A stretch of DNA of 64,000 bases, taken from contig NZ_STGD01000015.1 of assembly GCF_005222755.1 (NCBI RefSeq), positions 1 to 64,000 of the forward strand, in the 5' to 3' direction. Below the pieces are notes generated by a model. That model was given only the letters and a program-made list of their open reading frames with translations. It did no database searches and was not told the origin of the DNA. Source of the stretch: Roseomonas sp. HF4. Its GTDB lineage: Bacteria > Pseudomonadota > Alphaproteobacteria > Acetobacterales > Acetobacteraceae. Shown piece after piece: positions 27,052-37,242 of this stretch (the stretch's first letter is position 1; each line of letters opens with the position of its first letter). The translations under genes were made by a program, and so were the position numbers.

Positions 27052-27585
27052 TCACCCGGCGGGATAGGAAATCGACACGACCTCGACCTCATCCGTGCCC
27101 GCAGGCGTGCGCACGCGGCGCACATCCCCCACCTGCGCGCCGAGCAGCGCGCGCGCCACGGGCGCGACCCAGGAGACGTCGCCGCGGTCCGCATCCGCCT
27201 CGTCCACGCCCACGATCCGGATGGTCGCCTCGGCGTCGTCGGACAGTCGCGCATAGGTGACAGTCGCGCCGAAGAACACCTTGTCGCGCCGCGATTGCGC
27301 CGCCGGGTCCACCACCTGCACACGCTCCAGCCGCTTGCGGAGGAAGCGCACGCGGCCGTCGATCTGCCGAAGCCGGCGCTTGCCGTACTGGTAGTCGGCA
27401 TTCTCTGACCGGTCGCCGAGCGCGGCTGCCCAGGACACCACCTCGACCACCTTCGGCCGTTCATCCTCCCAGAGCGCGCGGATCTCCTCGCGCAGTCGCG
27501 CCGCACCTTCCGGCGTCATGTAGAAGGGCGTCCCGGGCGGGAGGCCGGGCGGCGCGTCGTCGCCGTCCTCGTCGTCGCCGTTCAC
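27052..27585 (-). CDS. greB: Transcription elongation factor GreB
   Basis: A 177-residue Gre factor. YMTPEGAARLREEIRALWED starts the N-terminal coiled coil, DRSENADYQYGKRRLRQIDG near 57-76 is the GreB-type coiled-coil tip with acidic D/E residues, and VFFGATVTYARL opens the FKBP-like C-terminal domain. It rescues backtracked RNA polymerase by stimulating transcript cleavage. The acidic N-terminal stretch (GDDEDGDDAPPG) is an extra. The ATG overlaps the upstream stop (27582-27585). Confidence 0.9.
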   Translation of the reverse strand: MNGDDEDGDDAPPGLPPGTPFYMTPEGAARLREEIRALWEDERPKVVEVVSWAAALGDRSENADYQYGKRRLRQIDGRVRFLRKRLERVQVVDPAAQSRRDKVFFGATVTYARLSDDAEATIRIVGVDEADADRGDVSWVAPVARALLGAQVGDVRRVRTPAGTDEVEVVSISYPAG

Positions 27586-28409
27586 GGGTCGAGCAGGGCG
27601 TGCCGCACGGCGTCCCAGGAGTGACGGTCGGGCGTCACGATCAGTCCGCCGTCACGGTGCAGCGGGCCATAGGCACTGCCGTCGAAGCGCGCGGCATAGC
27701 CGCCGGCCTCGCGGTGGATCAGCCATCCGGGCAGATGATCCCAGGGCATCAGCCGGTTGTAGAACTGCGCATGGCAATGCCCGCTGGCGGAAAGCCTGTA
27801 TTCGTGCGCCGCGCACCGGAAGCCCACGACGCCGGCGAAGCGCGCGAGCCGTCCCGCGACCTGGCTGCGCATCGGCTCCTTGAGGTAGGTCCAGGACACC
27901 GCGACGATCATGCGCTCGACCGGCACGGGCGCCGCGACGCGCAGGTCCGCCATGTGCCGCCCCTCCCCGTCCGCGATCCAGGCACCCTCACCCCGCAGCG
28001 CGATCGCCGTGTCGTCGCCGAGCGGGTCGTGGATCCAGGCGCCCACCACCTCGCCGCGCACCACGGCCGCCGCCATGCAGCCGAACAGGGGCGTGCCGGA
28101 GGCGAAGTTGGCCGTCCCGTCCACCGGATCAACCACGAAGGCGAGGTCGGCCCCAACCAGACGGTCGAGCACGCCCTCGTCGGCCGCCGCCGCCTCCTCG
28201 CCCACGATCACGGCGCCCGGGAACATGCGCAGCAGGCCCGCCTCGATCACGCGCTCGGCCGCCTCGTCCGCATCGGTCACGAGGTCCAGCGGCCCCGACT
28301 TCGACCGCACCTCCCCCTGCGCCAGCCTGCGGAAGCGGGGCAGGATCTCGGCGCGCGCGGCCTCGCGCAGCAGGGTCGCGACCTCGGTCGCGTGTCGTGC
28401 GGTGATCAT
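27582..28409 (-). CDS. Inositol monophosphatase family protein
   Basis: A 275-residue Mg-dependent phosphatase. VGEEAAAAD near 70 gives the metal-binding Glu, FVVDPVDGTANFASG near 93-107 the core DPxDGTxNF motif, and MPWDHLPGWLIHREAGG near 223-239 the WD..(A/G) motif that closes the active site. Substrate may be inositol phosphate, histidinol phosphate or another small phosphate; sequence does not decide. It is coupled to hflX upstream (ATGA, 28406-28409) and greB downstream. Confidence 0.87.
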   Translation of the reverse strand: MITARHATEVATLLREAARAEILPRFRRLAQGEVRSKSGPLDLVTDADEAAERVIEAGLLRMFPGAVIVGEEAAAADEGVLDRLVGADLAFVVDPVDGTANFASGTPLFGCMAAAVVRGEVVGAWIHDPLGDDTAIALRGEGAWIADGEGRHMADLRVAAPVPVERMIVAVSWTYLKEPMRSQVAGRLARFAGVVGFRCAAHEYRLSASGHCHAQFYNRLMPWDHLPGWLIHREAGGYAARFDGSAYGPLHRDGGLIVTPDRHSWDAVRHALLDP

Positions 28410-29716
28410 GCGCGATCCTCGAAGCGCGCGCGATCGGCCGGCGAGATTCGCACGGTCAGCCGGATCGCCTCGTCCCCATCGTTGCGCGCCAGCACCTCGC
28501 CGTGCTCGTAGAGCCAGGCGAGGCCGGCGCCGTCGGTCGTGGGGAGGCTGACCTCGATCGTCTCCATCCCGGCCGAGAGGCGCGCGTCGATGGCGGCGCG
28601 CAGTTCCTCGAGCCCCTCCCCGGTCAGGGCCGAGACGGGCACGGCGCCGGGTGCGCGCCGCTGCACCGCCTCGATGCCGCCGAGCAGGTCGGCCTTGTTC
28701 AGCACCTCGACCACGCGGTCCTGCCAGCCTTCCTCGAGCGAGGCATGCGGGCCTTCGGCCATCTCCTCCATCACGCCGAGGACGTCGGCGCGCTGCGCCG
28801 CGCTGTCGGGATGCGCGATGTCGCGCACATGAAGGATGATGTCGGCCGCGGCCACTTCCTCGAGCGTCGCGCGGAAGGCTTCCACCAGCTGCGTCGGCAG
28901 GTCGGAGATGAAGCCGACCGTATCCGACAGGATGGCCGTGCGGCCCGACGGCAGGCGGATCGCCCGCATGGTCGGGTCGAGCGTCGCGAAAAGCTGGTCC
29001 TGCGCGTAGACGCCGGCACCGGTCAGCGCGTTGAACAGGGTGGACTTGCCTGCATTGGTGTAGCCGACCAGCGCGACCACCGGATAGGGCACTCGCTCGC
29101 GCGCCTTGCGATGCAGGCCGCGGGTGCGGCGTACCTGCTCCAGCTCGCGCTTCAGCTTCACGATGCGGTCGCCGATCAGGCGACGGTCGATCTCGATCTG
29201 GCTCTCGCCCGGCCCGCCCAGGAAGCCGAACCCGCCGCGCTGCCGCTCAAGGTGCGTCCAGGAACGAACGAGGCGTGTGCGCTGGTATTCGAGGTGCGCC
29301 AGCTCGACCTGCAGCGCGCCTTCCTTGGTGCGGGCACGCTCGCCGAAGATTTCGAGGATCAGGCCGGTACGGTCGATGACCTTGCAGGCCCAGGCGCGTT
29401 CGAGGTTGCGCTGCTGCACGGGCGTCAGCGCCGCGTCCACGACGACGAGCTCCGCTTCCTGTTCCTTCAGCGCGCGGCCGATCATCTCGACATGACCTTC
29501 GCCGAGCAGCGTCGCCGGACGGCGTTCGCGCAGCGGATGCACCGCCTCATGGACGACGGCCACGCCGATCGAGGCCGTCAGGCCGACCGCCTCCGCCAGC
29601 CGCGCCTCGGCCGCGCGATGCCCGCCGCCGTCGCCGATGGCGACGCGGGAGGGACGCTCGAAGGGGAGGATGACGGCGGCGCGCGTCGGGCGGCCGCCGG
29701 GCGCGTCAGTCGCCAC
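28406..29716 (-). CDS. hflX: Ribosome-associated GTPase HflX
   Basis: A 436-residue GTPase. The N-terminal HflX domain ends in a long coiled segment after [19 protein letters not shown]. The G domain shows G1 GYTNAGKS, G3 DTVGF, and G4 NKAD. HflX splits stalled ribosomes under stress. The start is GTG 29716, overlapping hfq by 11 bases; the hfq-hflX order is conserved in proteobacteria. A gene for the inositol-phosphatase-like protein follows with a four-base overlap. Confidence 0.95.
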   Translation of the reverse strand: MATDAPGGRPTRAAVILPFERPSRVAIGDGGGHRAAEARLAEAVGLTASIGVAVVHEAVHPLRERRPATLLGEGHVEMIGRALKEQEAELVVVDAALTPVQQRNLERAWACKVIDRTGLILEIFGERARTKEGALQVELAHLEYQRTRLVRSWTHLERQRGGFGFLGGPGESQIEIDRRLIGDRIVKLKRELEQVRRTRGLHRKARERVPYPVVALVGYTNAGKSTLFNALTGAGVYAQDQLFATLDPTMRAIRLPSGRTAILSDTVGFISDLPTQLVEAFRATLEEVAAADIILHVRDIAHPDSAAQRADVLGVMEEMAEGPHASLEEGWQDRVVEVLNKADLLGGIEAVQRRAPGAVPVSALTGEGLEELRAAIDARLSAGMETIEVSLPTTDGAGLAWLYEHGEVLARNDGDEAIRLTVRISPADRARFEDRA

Positions 29717-30026
29717 CGCCAGTGGGCACCTCGCTCCGCGCCAGGGTCATGCGCGTTTCCGAGGCCGGCGCGGCGGGCTGCGCGCCCGCCTGGGCGGTCG
29801 CATCGAACAGCATTATCGGTGCGCCGGGCATGACCGTACTGATGGCGTGCTTGTACACGAGCTGCGTATGGCCATCACGCCGGAGCAGCACGGAGAAATT
29901 GTCGAACCAGGTGATGATCCCCTGCAGCTTCACGCCGTTCACCAGGAAGATCGTCACGGGGGTCTTCGATTTGCGAACGTGGTTCAGGAACACGTCCTGC
30001 ACGTTCTGGGACTTCTCGGCGGCCAT
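29706..30026 (-). CDS. hfq: RNA chaperone Hfq
   Basis: A 106-residue Sm-like protein. The Sm1 motif [20 protein letters not shown] and the Sm2 motif [10 protein letters not shown] are canonical (the K-H pair contacts U-rich RNA). The N-terminus [20 protein letters not shown] is the usual one, which fixes the start at ATG 30026 with AGAGGA upstream. A longer frame to 30083 is not part of the family. The C-terminal tail is Ala/Pro rich. It mediates sRNA-mRNA pairing. Confidence 0.97.
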   Translation of the reverse strand: MAAEKSQNVQDVFLNHVRKSKTPVTIFLVNGVKLQGIITWFDNFSVLLRRDGHTQLVYKHAISTVMPGAPIMLFDATAQAGAQPAAPASETRMTLARSEVPTGGGD

Positions 30027-30118
30027 GGGACCGGTCCTCTGTTTTTGCTGGTCACCGACCAGGGGCGGACCGGCGAAAACCATTTCCGGCCGCCGGCGTG
30101 CTCAGTGTTGTCCTGACA

Positions 30119-30769
30119 TCAGCGGATGGCAAGTGGCAGGAGATGCGCTTCCAGCGCATGGCCATCCGCGAAGGCGATGTCGGGCGCGACTGCCGCCATG
30201 CCGCCATCATGCGACGCGTCGCCGAGCAGCACGGCGCGGCAGCCGGCCGCGCGCGCGGCCTGCATGTCGAGCGCCGTATCGCCCACGTACCAGACCCGGC
30301 CCGAGGGCGGCACGCCGATCGCGGCCAGCGCCATCAGCAGCGGTGCCGCGTCGGGCTTGTCGCGCGCCGCATCCCCGGCGCCGACCAGCGTGCCGAAATG
30401 CGCGGTCCAGCCGAGATGCGCGGCCTCGGCCCGCAGCAGCGGCCCCTGCTTGTTCGAGACGACCGCCTGCGGCGCTGTCCGCCCGGCCGCCGCCAGCGCC
30501 GCCGCCGCACCCGGCATCGGCACAAGAACCGAGAGATGCGTGGCGCGCACCTCGGCATAGAAGATGTCCCGCGCCCTCTCCCACTCCGCGCCGAACAACG
30601 GCGGAAAGCTCTCGCGGAGCGATTTCCGCACATTGGCCAGCACCTGGATGCGGGTCCATTCCGCCATGCCGAAAGCACGGAAGGCCGCGTTCAGCCCGGC
30701 CTCGATGGCGGCCCAGCCATCCACAAGCGTGTTGTCCCAGTCCCAGAGGATGGCATCCGGCCGGGTCAT
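30119..30769 (-). CDS. HAD-superfamily hydrolase, phosphoglycolate-phosphatase-like
   Basis: A 216-residue HAD protein: motif I ILWDWDNTLVDGW (nucleophile Asp10, general-acid Asp12), motif II VVSNKQG, a conserved Lys in DKPDAAPLLMA, and motif IV VWYVGDTALDMQAA. The alpha-helical cap after motif I places it in subclass I (Gph-like). Motif I has Trp where many family members have Phe or Leu. Substrate unknown. It is coupled to the NTF2-like gene by ATGA (30766-30769). Confidence 0.85.
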   Translation of the reverse strand: MTRPDAILWDWDNTLVDGWAAIEAGLNAAFRAFGMAEWTRIQVLANVRKSLRESFPPLFGAEWERARDIFYAEVRATHLSVLVPMPGAAAALAAAGRTAPQAVVSNKQGPLLRAEAAHLGWTAHFGTLVGAGDAARDKPDAAPLLMALAAIGVPPSGRVWYVGDTALDMQAARAAGCRAVLLGDASHDGGMAAVAPDIAFADGHALEAHLLPLAIR

Positions 30770-31173
30770 TTCTTCAGCTGCGCCATGAGGCCGAGCATGT
30801 CCCCCATCACCCAGAGGTGGCGGATGCGGCCCTCATGCACCTCGAAGAAGCCCACGCCCTCCCAGGCGAGGTCGCGCCCCGAGGGCTCCGCGCCGAGAAA
30901 GGGTCCCACGTCGTGCGTGCCGGAGAAGCCGACGCGCGCGGCCGCGCGGGCGCCCTCCACGACCAGGTCCCGCAGGTCGCAGCGATAGGTGCTGAAGGCC
31001 TCCCTCACGCTGCGCACATAGGCGCCGAAGGCCTCGAGGCCGCGCATGGTCTGGCCGAAGGTGCCCTGGAAGGCGACATCCTCGGTCAGCAGCGCGGGCA
31101 GTCTGGAGAAATCCGCCTTCTCCCAAAGTTCGGCGTAGAAGGCGCGGACGACGCTGGCGGTGTCCGCGGTCAC
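30766..31173 (-). CDS. NTF2-like (SnoaL-type) protein
   Basis: A 135-residue single-domain protein of the NTF2/ketosteroid-isomerase fold: VVRAFYAELWEKADFSRLPA at the front, LTEDVAFQGTFG, and the closing VGFFEVHEGRIRHLWVMGD. Members are enzymes or binding proteins with very varied ligands; none can be assigned. It lies between dat and the HAD gene with four-base overlaps on both sides, so it is co-translated with them. Confidence 0.8.
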   Translation of the reverse strand: MTADTASVVRAFYAELWEKADFSRLPALLTEDVAFQGTFGQTMRGLEAFGAYVRSVREAFSTYRCDLRDLVVEGARAAARVGFSGTHDVGPFLGAEPSGRDLAWEGVGFFEVHEGRIRHLWVMGDMLGLMAQLKK

Positions 31174-32042
31174 GCGGCGTTCTTCAGCCCGCCCTTCACG
31201 TGGCGGGCGAAGATCTCGAACAATTGCCGCACCACGGGCCCGACCTTGCCATCGCCGACCGGCTGCCCGTCGATCTTCACGATCGGCTTCACGAAGGAGG
31301 TCGCGGAGGTGATGAAGGCCTCCCGCGCGCGGCGCATCTCCTCCATCGAGAATTCCCGCAACTCGAACGGGATGCCCGCCTGCTTCAATTCATCGAGCAA
31401 CGCCGCGCGGGTGCAGCCGGGCAGGATGGCATGGTCGAGGTGGCGAACGCGGATGACGCCATGTTCATCGACGATCCAGAAGGATGTCGCGGCGCCTTCG
31501 GTGACCATGCCGGTGTCGGGGTCGAACAGCACCGCCTCGATCGCCCCCTGCTCGCGCGCCGCCTGGCGCGCCAGGCAGTTGGGCAGCAGGTTCACGGTCT
31601 TGATGTCGCAGCGCGCCCAGCGGAGGTCCGGCGTCGTGATCGCGGCGGAGCCCCATTTGTCCACATCGGTCGGGTAGGGCGGGATGCGCTTGATGGTCAC
31701 CACCAGCGCCGGCGGCACCGGCTCGGTCGGGAAGGCGTGGTCGCGCCGGGCCACGCCGCGGGTCACCTGCATGTAGAGCAGGCCCTCGGTCACGCGGTTG
31801 CGTCGCGCCACCTCCCGCAGCACCAGGCGGAGCGCCGCGCGCGACATCGGCATGGGCAGGCGGATCTCGCGCAGCGAGCGTTCCAGGCGGTCGAGGTGCA
31901 GGTCCTCGTCGATGTAGCGGCCGTCGAACAGGTGGACGACCTCGTAGATGCCGTCGCCGAACTGGTAGCCGCGATCCTCGATGTTCACGCTGGCTTCGGG
32001 CTGCGGCAGGTAGCGGCCGTTCACGTAGGCGATGCGGGACAT
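31170..32042 (-). CDS. dat: D-amino-acid transaminase
   Basis: A 290-residue class IV PLP aminotransferase. VNIEDRGYQFGDGIYEVVHL near 19-38 is the family entry motif, RCDIKTVNLLPNCLARQ near 150-166 holds the cofactor Lys, and EGAATSFWIV near 190 binds the PLP phosphate region. It interconverts D-alanine and D-glutamate with 2-oxo acids for peptidoglycan. It sits 11 bases after ntrX, a placement seen in several Acetobacteraceae and Rhodospirillales by recollection, not checked here. Confidence 0.88.
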   Translation of the reverse strand: MSRIAYVNGRYLPQPEASVNIEDRGYQFGDGIYEVVHLFDGRYIDEDLHLDRLERSLREIRLPMPMSRAALRLVLREVARRNRVTEGLLYMQVTRGVARRDHAFPTEPVPPALVVTIKRIPPYPTDVDKWGSAAITTPDLRWARCDIKTVNLLPNCLARQAAREQGAIEAVLFDPDTGMVTEGAATSFWIVDEHGVIRVRHLDHAILPGCTRAALLDELKQAGIPFELREFSMEEMRRAREAFITSATSFVKPIVKIDGQPVGDGKVGPVVRQLFEIFARHVKGGLKNAA

Positions 32043-32053
32043 GCGTCCGTCCT

Positions 32054-33472
32054 TCAGGCGTTGCCGACCGTGCCGGCCGTGGTGGCGCGGTCCTCGGCAT
32101 GCACGCCGAGGAACTTCAGCTTGCGGTGCAGGGCGCTGCGCTCCATGCCGACGAAATTCGCCGTCCGGCTGATGTTGCCGCCGAAGCGCAGCAGCTGCGC
32201 CTCGAGGTACTGGCGCTCGAACAATTCCCGTGCGTCGCGCAACGGCAGGGTCATGATCTCGCTGCTGCGATCGAGCTTCAGCACCGCCGGCGCCGCCGCG
32301 CCCACCTGCGGCGGCAGCATGTCGGGGCGGATCGACTCACGCGCCTCGCCCGGCGCCATGATCAGCAGCCAGTCGATCAGGTTGCGCAACTCGCGCACGT
32401 TGCCGGGCCAATCATAGGCCTGCATGGCGGCCAGCGCGTCCTCGCTGAGCTCGCGCGGCGCCATGCCGGTGGTCTCGGCGGACCGCCCCATGAAGTGGCG
32501 CGCCAGCACGGGCACGTCGTCCCGGCGCTCGCGCAGCGCAGGCACGCGCAGCGGCACCACGGCCAGGCGGTAGAACAGGTCTTCCCGGAAGCGCCCGGCC
32601 TGGATCTCGGCCGTGAGGTCGCGGTTGGTGGTGGAGAGCACGCGCACATCCACCTTGACCCGCGTGCCGCCACCGACGCGCTCGAAGCCCTGTTCCTGCA
32701 GGGCGCGTACGATCTTGCCCTGGGTCTCGAGCGGCATGTCCGCCACCTCGTCCAGCAGCAGCGTGCCGCCATGGGCGCGTTCAAGCACGCCGGCCCGGCG
32801 CGGCTGGGCGGATGGGTCGGGCCCGGCCTCGACGCCGAACAACTCCTCCTCGAAGCGGCTGGGGTTCAGCGTCGCGCAGTTCAGCACCAGGAAGGGACCG
32901 TCGGTGCGGCGTGACCGCGCATGGATCATGCGCGCCGCTACTTCCTTGCCGGCGCCGGCCGGCCCGGTGATCAGCACGCGCGATCCGGTCGGCGCCACCT
33001 TCTCGATCGCGCCGCGCAGCGCGCCGAGCGGCCCCGAGCCGCCGACCAGCTCGGTCTCGGGCCCGGCGCGCAGGCGCAGCTCGCTGTTTTCCCGCCTGAG
33101 GCGCGCCGCTTCCAGCGCGCGGGAGACGATGAGCAGCAGGCGGTCGGACTTGAAGGGCTTCTCGATGAAGTCGTAGGCGCCCTGCTGGATCGCCTGCACA
33201 GCGGTCTCGATGGTGCCGTGGCCGGAGATCATGACCACCGGCACCTGCGGCTCCTCGACATGCAGGGCCTCCAGGATGCCGAGCCCGTCGAGGCGCGAAT
33301 TCTGCAGCCAGATGTCGAGGATCACGAGCGAGGGCCGGCGCTGCCGGAAGGCGGCGATGGCGGAATCCGCGTTGTGCGCCTGGCGCGTCTCGTAGCCCTC
33401 ATCCGACAGGATGCCCTCGATGAGGGCCCGGATGTCGGGCTCGTCGTCCACGATCAGGATCTCATGCGCCAT
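32054..33472 (-). CDS. ntrX: Nitrogen-regulation response regulator NtrX
   Basis: A 472-residue regulator: receiver (ILIVDDEPDIRALIEG, phospho-Asp in LVILDIWLQ), AAA+ domain and Fis-type HTH (RTANFVGMERSALHRKLKFL). Walker A is GPAGAGKEV and the Walker B region is LLLDEVADMP. After EELFG the sequence runs VEAGPDPSAQPRRAGVLERA, so the GAFTGA loop that touches sigma-54 is missing, unlike in the NtrC of this operon. It probably acts without sigma-54. It overlaps ntrY by 11 bases. Confidence 0.93.
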   Translation of the reverse strand: MAHEILIVDDEPDIRALIEGILSDEGYETRQAHNADSAIAAFRQRRPSLVILDIWLQNSRLDGLGILEALHVEEPQVPVVMISGHGTIETAVQAIQQGAYDFIEKPFKSDRLLLIVSRALEAARLRRENSELRLRAGPETELVGGSGPLGALRGAIEKVAPTGSRVLITGPAGAGKEVAARMIHARSRRTDGPFLVLNCATLNPSRFEEELFGVEAGPDPSAQPRRAGVLERAHGGTLLLDEVADMPLETQGKIVRALQEQGFERVGGGTRVKVDVRVLSTTNRDLTAEIQAGRFREDLFYRLAVVPLRVPALRERRDDVPVLARHFMGRSAETTGMAPRELSEDALAAMQAYDWPGNVRELRNLIDWLLIMAPGEARESIRPDMLPPQVGAAAPAVLKLDRSSEIMTLPLRDARELFERQYLEAQLLRFGGNISRTANFVGMERSALHRKLKFLGVHAEDRATTAGTVGNA

Positions 33473-35780
33473 GCGCGACCTTCGCTCCCTCCGCCGCCGG
33501 CGTCGACTCCCCGCCTGCCTCGCCTGCCGGGCGGACCGGCAGGATCAGCGCCACGCGGGCGCCCGGGCCGTCTTCCCGGTCCTCGAGCACCAGCCCGCCG
33601 CCATGGTCCTCCATGATCTTCTTGACGATGGCAAGTCCGAGCCCGGTTCCCTTCGCCTTGTGAGTGACATAGGGCTCGGTCAGGCGGTCGCGATCCTCGT
33701 CCTTCGGCAGCCCGACTCCGTCATCGGTCACGACGATCAGGACCCGGTCCGGCCCCCTCTCGACCCGCGCCTCGATGCGCCCGGCGCCTTCCTCGGCGCG
33801 CATGGCGACGGCGTCCGCCGCGTTCTGAAGCAGGTTCGTCAGCGCCTGGCCGATCAGCCGGCGGTCGCAGGGCAGGACGGGCGGCGGGTCGGCGTAGGCG
33901 GTCTCGTAGACGATGCGCGGATGGGCGTCGCGCTGCAGCACCAGCGCCTCGCGCAGCAACTGGTTGATGTCCTCGGGGCGGATGACCGGCTGCGGCATCC
34001 GCGCGAAGGCCGAGAACTCGTCGACCATCCGCCCGATATCGCCCACCTGGCGCACGATGGTGTCGGTGCATTGCCGGAAGGTCTCGGGGTCGTCCGTGAT
34101 CTGCTTGAGGTAGCGGCGCTTCAGGCGTTCGGCCGAGAGCTGGATCGGCGTCAGTGGGTTCTTGATCTCGTGCGCGATGCGCCGCGCCACATCCGCCCAG
34201 GCCGCCTTGCGCTGGGCGGACAGCAGTTCCGTGATGTCGTCGAAGGTCAGGACGTAGCCATCGACGCGCCCGCCCTGCGCCTCGGCGCCGAGGCGCGCAA
34301 TCAGGGTCCGCCGCGCGGAGGGCGGGCCGGTGCGGATCTCGTCGGTCTGCGGCCGATCCGGGCTCGCGCGCACGGCGGCAAGCAGGGGCGCGAATTCCGG
34401 CGCGACGCCGGCCAGCGGCAGCCCGATCGCGGCATCCAGATCGACGCCCAGCAGCGCCGAGGCCGAGCGGTTCGGCAGGTTCACCCGCCCCTCGGCATCG
34501 AGGCCGATGACGCCGGCGGTGACGCCCGAGAGCACCGTCTCGGTGAAGCGCCGCCGCTCGTCGATCTGCCGGTAGGCCTCCATCAGCTCCCCACGCTGCG
34601 CGGAAAGCTGGCTGGTCATCCGGTTGAAGGCGCGGCCGAGGGAGGCGACCTCGTCATCCGCCGCCCCTTCCTGCACGCGCGTCGATAGATCGCCCGCCCG
34701 CACCCGTTCCGCCGCGGTGATGAGGCGCGAGATCGGCCGCGCGATCCGGTTGGCGATGAGCAGGCCGAGCAGCACGGCGCCCAGCAGCACGAGCAGCGTC
34801 GCGATGGCGAAGACCAGCACGAAGGTGATCTGCAGGTCGCCGCGGTTGCGCTCCAGCCGGTCGTATTCCTGGAAGGCCAGTTCCGTGCGGCGGATGTGCT
34901 CCAGCACCCCGGGGTCAACCGGGCGGCTGATCATCAGCAGCAGCCCCGGCGGGATGTTCAGCTGCACCAGCGCGCGCACGCGCCCCTCCCCGCCCTCGCC
35001 GGGCAGCACCGCGACCTCGCCCGCCCGCGCCGCCTCCAGCGCCCAGGTCGGCGGCACGTTCACCACGGCCCCCGTGGTCAACCCGGCCGAGGCCACCACT
35101 TGGCCGAGGGTCGGCTCCACCACCAGCGCGTCGGTCAGGCCGCGGATCGCGGTGTGGGTCGCCAGCAGCCGCGCGAAGGCGATGCCGTTGTCCGGCAGCA
35201 GCACGGGCCCGGCGCGGTTGAGGTCGTTCGCCATCGCCAGGATGTCGGCGCGGATCGTGTTTCGGTGTTCCTCGAGATAGGCGCGCGACGCGACCAGGGA
35301 GGCTTCAAGCGTGTCCCGCACGCGGTCGCTGAACCAGGCCTGGATGCCGAGGTTGAAGAAGAGCGCCGCGAAGCCCGCGACCAGGATGGCCGGCCCGACC
35401 GCGACCACGCCGAACAGCAGCACGAGCCGCACATGCAGCCGCGACCCGGCCGACCCCCGCCGGCGCTCCGCCCACATCCGCACGAGCCGCGCGACCAGCG
35501 AGGCCGCCAGCAGCAGCAGGACGGCCAGGTTGGCGAGGATGATGCCGACCACCTGCCCCGGGCTGGTCGGCCCGAGTGGCGTGCCGCCCGACAGCGCCGC
35601 GAAGGTCGCAAGCCCGAGCACGAAGGCAATGAGCGCGAGGCCGATCGTGGCCGGCGCACCCTGCAGCGCATCGCCCACGCGGCGGAGGAGGGACCGCCGC
35701 ACGGGCGCGCCCTGCTGCGGCGGCGCTTCAGGCGCCGGCCCGCGCCGCGCGGCCCGGCGGCGGCGGAACAGGCCCGACAT
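33462..35780 (-). CDS. ntrY: Nitrogen-regulation sensor kinase NtrY
   Basis: A 772-residue membrane kinase: three or four N-terminal membrane segments (positions near 40-145), a periplasmic loop, another segment near 310-335, HAMP (IANRIARPISRLITAAERVR), a PAS domain (VLSGVTAGVIGLDAEGRVNL), HisKA with RRIAHEIKNPLTPIQLSAER and HATPase motifs (LTNLLQNAADAV, VTDDGVGLP, KGTGLGLAIVKK). It phosphorylates NtrX and is associated with nitrogen, redox and envelope responses in alphaproteobacteria. It begins 19 bases after the ntrC stop. Confidence 0.95.
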   Translation of the reverse strand: MSGLFRRRRAARRGPAPEAPPQQGAPVRRSLLRRVGDALQGAPATIGLALIAFVLGLATFAALSGGTPLGPTSPGQVVGIILANLAVLLLLAASLVARLVRMWAERRRGSAGSRLHVRLVLLFGVVAVGPAILVAGFAALFFNLGIQAWFSDRVRDTLEASLVASRAYLEEHRNTIRADILAMANDLNRAGPVLLPDNGIAFARLLATHTAIRGLTDALVVEPTLGQVVASAGLTTGAVVNVPPTWALEAARAGEVAVLPGEGGEGRVRALVQLNIPPGLLLMISRPVDPGVLEHIRRTELAFQEYDRLERNRGDLQITFVLVFAIATLLVLLGAVLLGLLIANRIARPISRLITAAERVRAGDLSTRVQEGAADDEVASLGRAFNRMTSQLSAQRGELMEAYRQIDERRRFTETVLSGVTAGVIGLDAEGRVNLPNRSASALLGVDLDAAIGLPLAGVAPEFAPLLAAVRASPDRPQTDEIRTGPPSARRTLIARLGAEAQGGRVDGYVLTFDDITELLSAQRKAAWADVARRIAHEIKNPLTPIQLSAERLKRRYLKQITDDPETFRQCTDTIVRQVGDIGRMVDEFSAFARMPQPVIRPEDINQLLREALVLQRDAHPRIVYETAYADPPPVLPCDRRLIGQALTNLLQNAADAVAMRAEEGAGRIEARVERGPDRVLIVVTDDGVGLPKDEDRDRLTEPYVTHKAKGTGLGLAIVKKIMEDHGGGLVLEDREDGPGARVALILPVRPAGEAGGESTPAAEGAKVAHGA

Positions 35781-35799
35781 GTCAGGGGCCGCGCATGGC

Positions 35800-37242
35800 T
35801 CAGGTCAGGCCGCGCACCACGGGAAGCTCGAGCTCCCGGATCTTCTTGCGCAGCGTGTTCCTGTTCAGCCCGAGCATGGCGGCGGCCTTGATCTGGTTGC
35901 CCCTTGTAGCACCGAGGGCGAGTCGCAGCAGCGGGCGTTCCACCTCCGCCAGGACGCGGTCATAGAGGTCGCGCACCGGCATGCCGTCCTTGTGCGCCGA
36001 CATGAAGGACTGCAGGTGCCGCTCGACCGCCTGCTCGAGCGTCGCGGGCTGCGCCTGCCCGTCCGGGCCGGCGGGCTGCACCGCCTCCGCCAACTCGGCG
36101 GCGACGGCATCGGCGCCGATCACCTCCTGCGGATAGAGCGCGGCCAGGCGGCGCGTCAGGTTCTCGAGCTCGCGCGCATTGCCCGGCCACCCATGGCCCT
36201 TGAGCGCATCGAGCGCCTCGGCGCTGAGCTGCTTGCCCGGCAGCCCCGCGGCGCGCGCGCGGTCGAGGAAGTGGCGGGCCAGCAGCGGGATGTCCTCCAT
36301 CCGCTCGCGCAGCGGCGGCAGGCGGATGGGCACGACGTTCAGGCGGTAGAACAGGTCTTCCCGGAACATGCCCTGGCGGATCAGCTGCCGCAGGTCGCGG
36401 TGCGTCGCCGCGACGATCCGGACATTCGCCTTGATCGGCTGGCGGCCGCCGACGGTCGTGAACTCGCCTTCCTGCAGCACACGGAGCAGGCGGGTCTGGG
36501 CCTCGGGCGGCATGTCGCCGATCTCATCCAGGAACAGCGTCCCGCCGGCGGCCTGCTCGAAGCGGCCGATGCCGCGGTTGAGCGCGCCCGTGAAGGCGCC
36601 GCGCTCGTGGCCGAACAGTTCGGCCTCGATCAGCTCGCGCGGGATCGCGGCCATGTTGATCGCGACGAAGGGCCCCGCCCGGCGCTTGCCGTAGTCGTGC
36701 AGGGCGCGCGCGACCAGTTCCTTGCCCGTGCCGCTTTCCCCCGTGATCATCACGGTCAGGTCGGTCGTCGTGAGGCGGGCGACGGTGCGGTAGATCTCCT
36801 GCATCGCCTGGCTGCGCCCGACCAGCGGCAGCTTCTCGCCCTCCGGCTCGTCCGCCGCCTGGGCGGAGGGCGGCGCCGCCAGCGCGCGCTCCACCACCGA
36901 CAGCAATTCCTTCAGGTCGAAGGGCTTGGGCAGGTATTCGAAGGCGCCGCGCTGGGTCGCCTTCACGGCTGTCGCGAAGGTCGACTGCGCGCTCATGACG
37001 ACCACGCGCAATTCCGGGCGCACGCGCCGGATGCGGGGGACCAGGTCGAGCCCGTTCTCGTCCGGCATCACGACGTCGGTGATGACGAGGTCGCCCTCCC
37101 CGTCCTCGACCCAGCGCCAGAGCGTTGCGGCGGAGGAGGTCGCCCGGACCTGGTAGCCGCTCCGCCCCAGCGCCTGGCTGAGCACGGTGCGGATGGCCCG
37201 GTCGTCATCGGCGATCAGGATGGTGCGCGCTTCGGCGGTCAT
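35800..37242 (-). CDS. ntrC: Nitrogen-regulation response regulator NtrC
   Basis: A 480-residue sigma-54 activator: receiver ([17 protein letters not shown], phospho-Asp in [13 protein letters not shown]), AAA+ with Walker [26 protein letters not shown] (intact GAFTGA), Walker [12 protein letters not shown], and a Fis HTH at the C-terminus ([20 protein letters not shown]). It turns on nitrogen-assimilation genes when phosphorylated by NtrB. The ATG directly abuts the ntrB stop (TGA then ATG, 37240-37245). Confidence 0.96.
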   Translation of the reverse strand: MTAEARTILIADDDRAIRTVLSQALGRSGYQVRATSSAATLWRWVEDGEGDLVITDVVMPDENGLDLVPRIRRVRPELRVVVMSAQSTFATAVKATQRGAFEYLPKPFDLKELLSVVERALAAPPSAQAADEPEGEKLPLVGRSQAMQEIYRTVARLTTTDLTVMITGESGTGKELVARALHDYGKRRAGPFVAINMAAIPRELIEAELFGHERGAFTGALNRGIGRFEQAAGGTLFLDEIGDMPPEAQTRLLRVLQEGEFTTVGGRQPIKANVRIVAATHRDLRQLIRQGMFREDLFYRLNVVPIRLPPLRERMEDIPLLARHFLDRARAAGLPGKQLSAEALDALKGHGWPGNARELENLTRRLAALYPQEVIGADAVAAELAEAVQPAGPDGQAQPATLEQAVERHLQSFMSAHKDGMPVRDLYDRVLAEVERPLLRLALGATRGNQIKAAAMLGLNRNTLRKKIRELELPVVRGLT

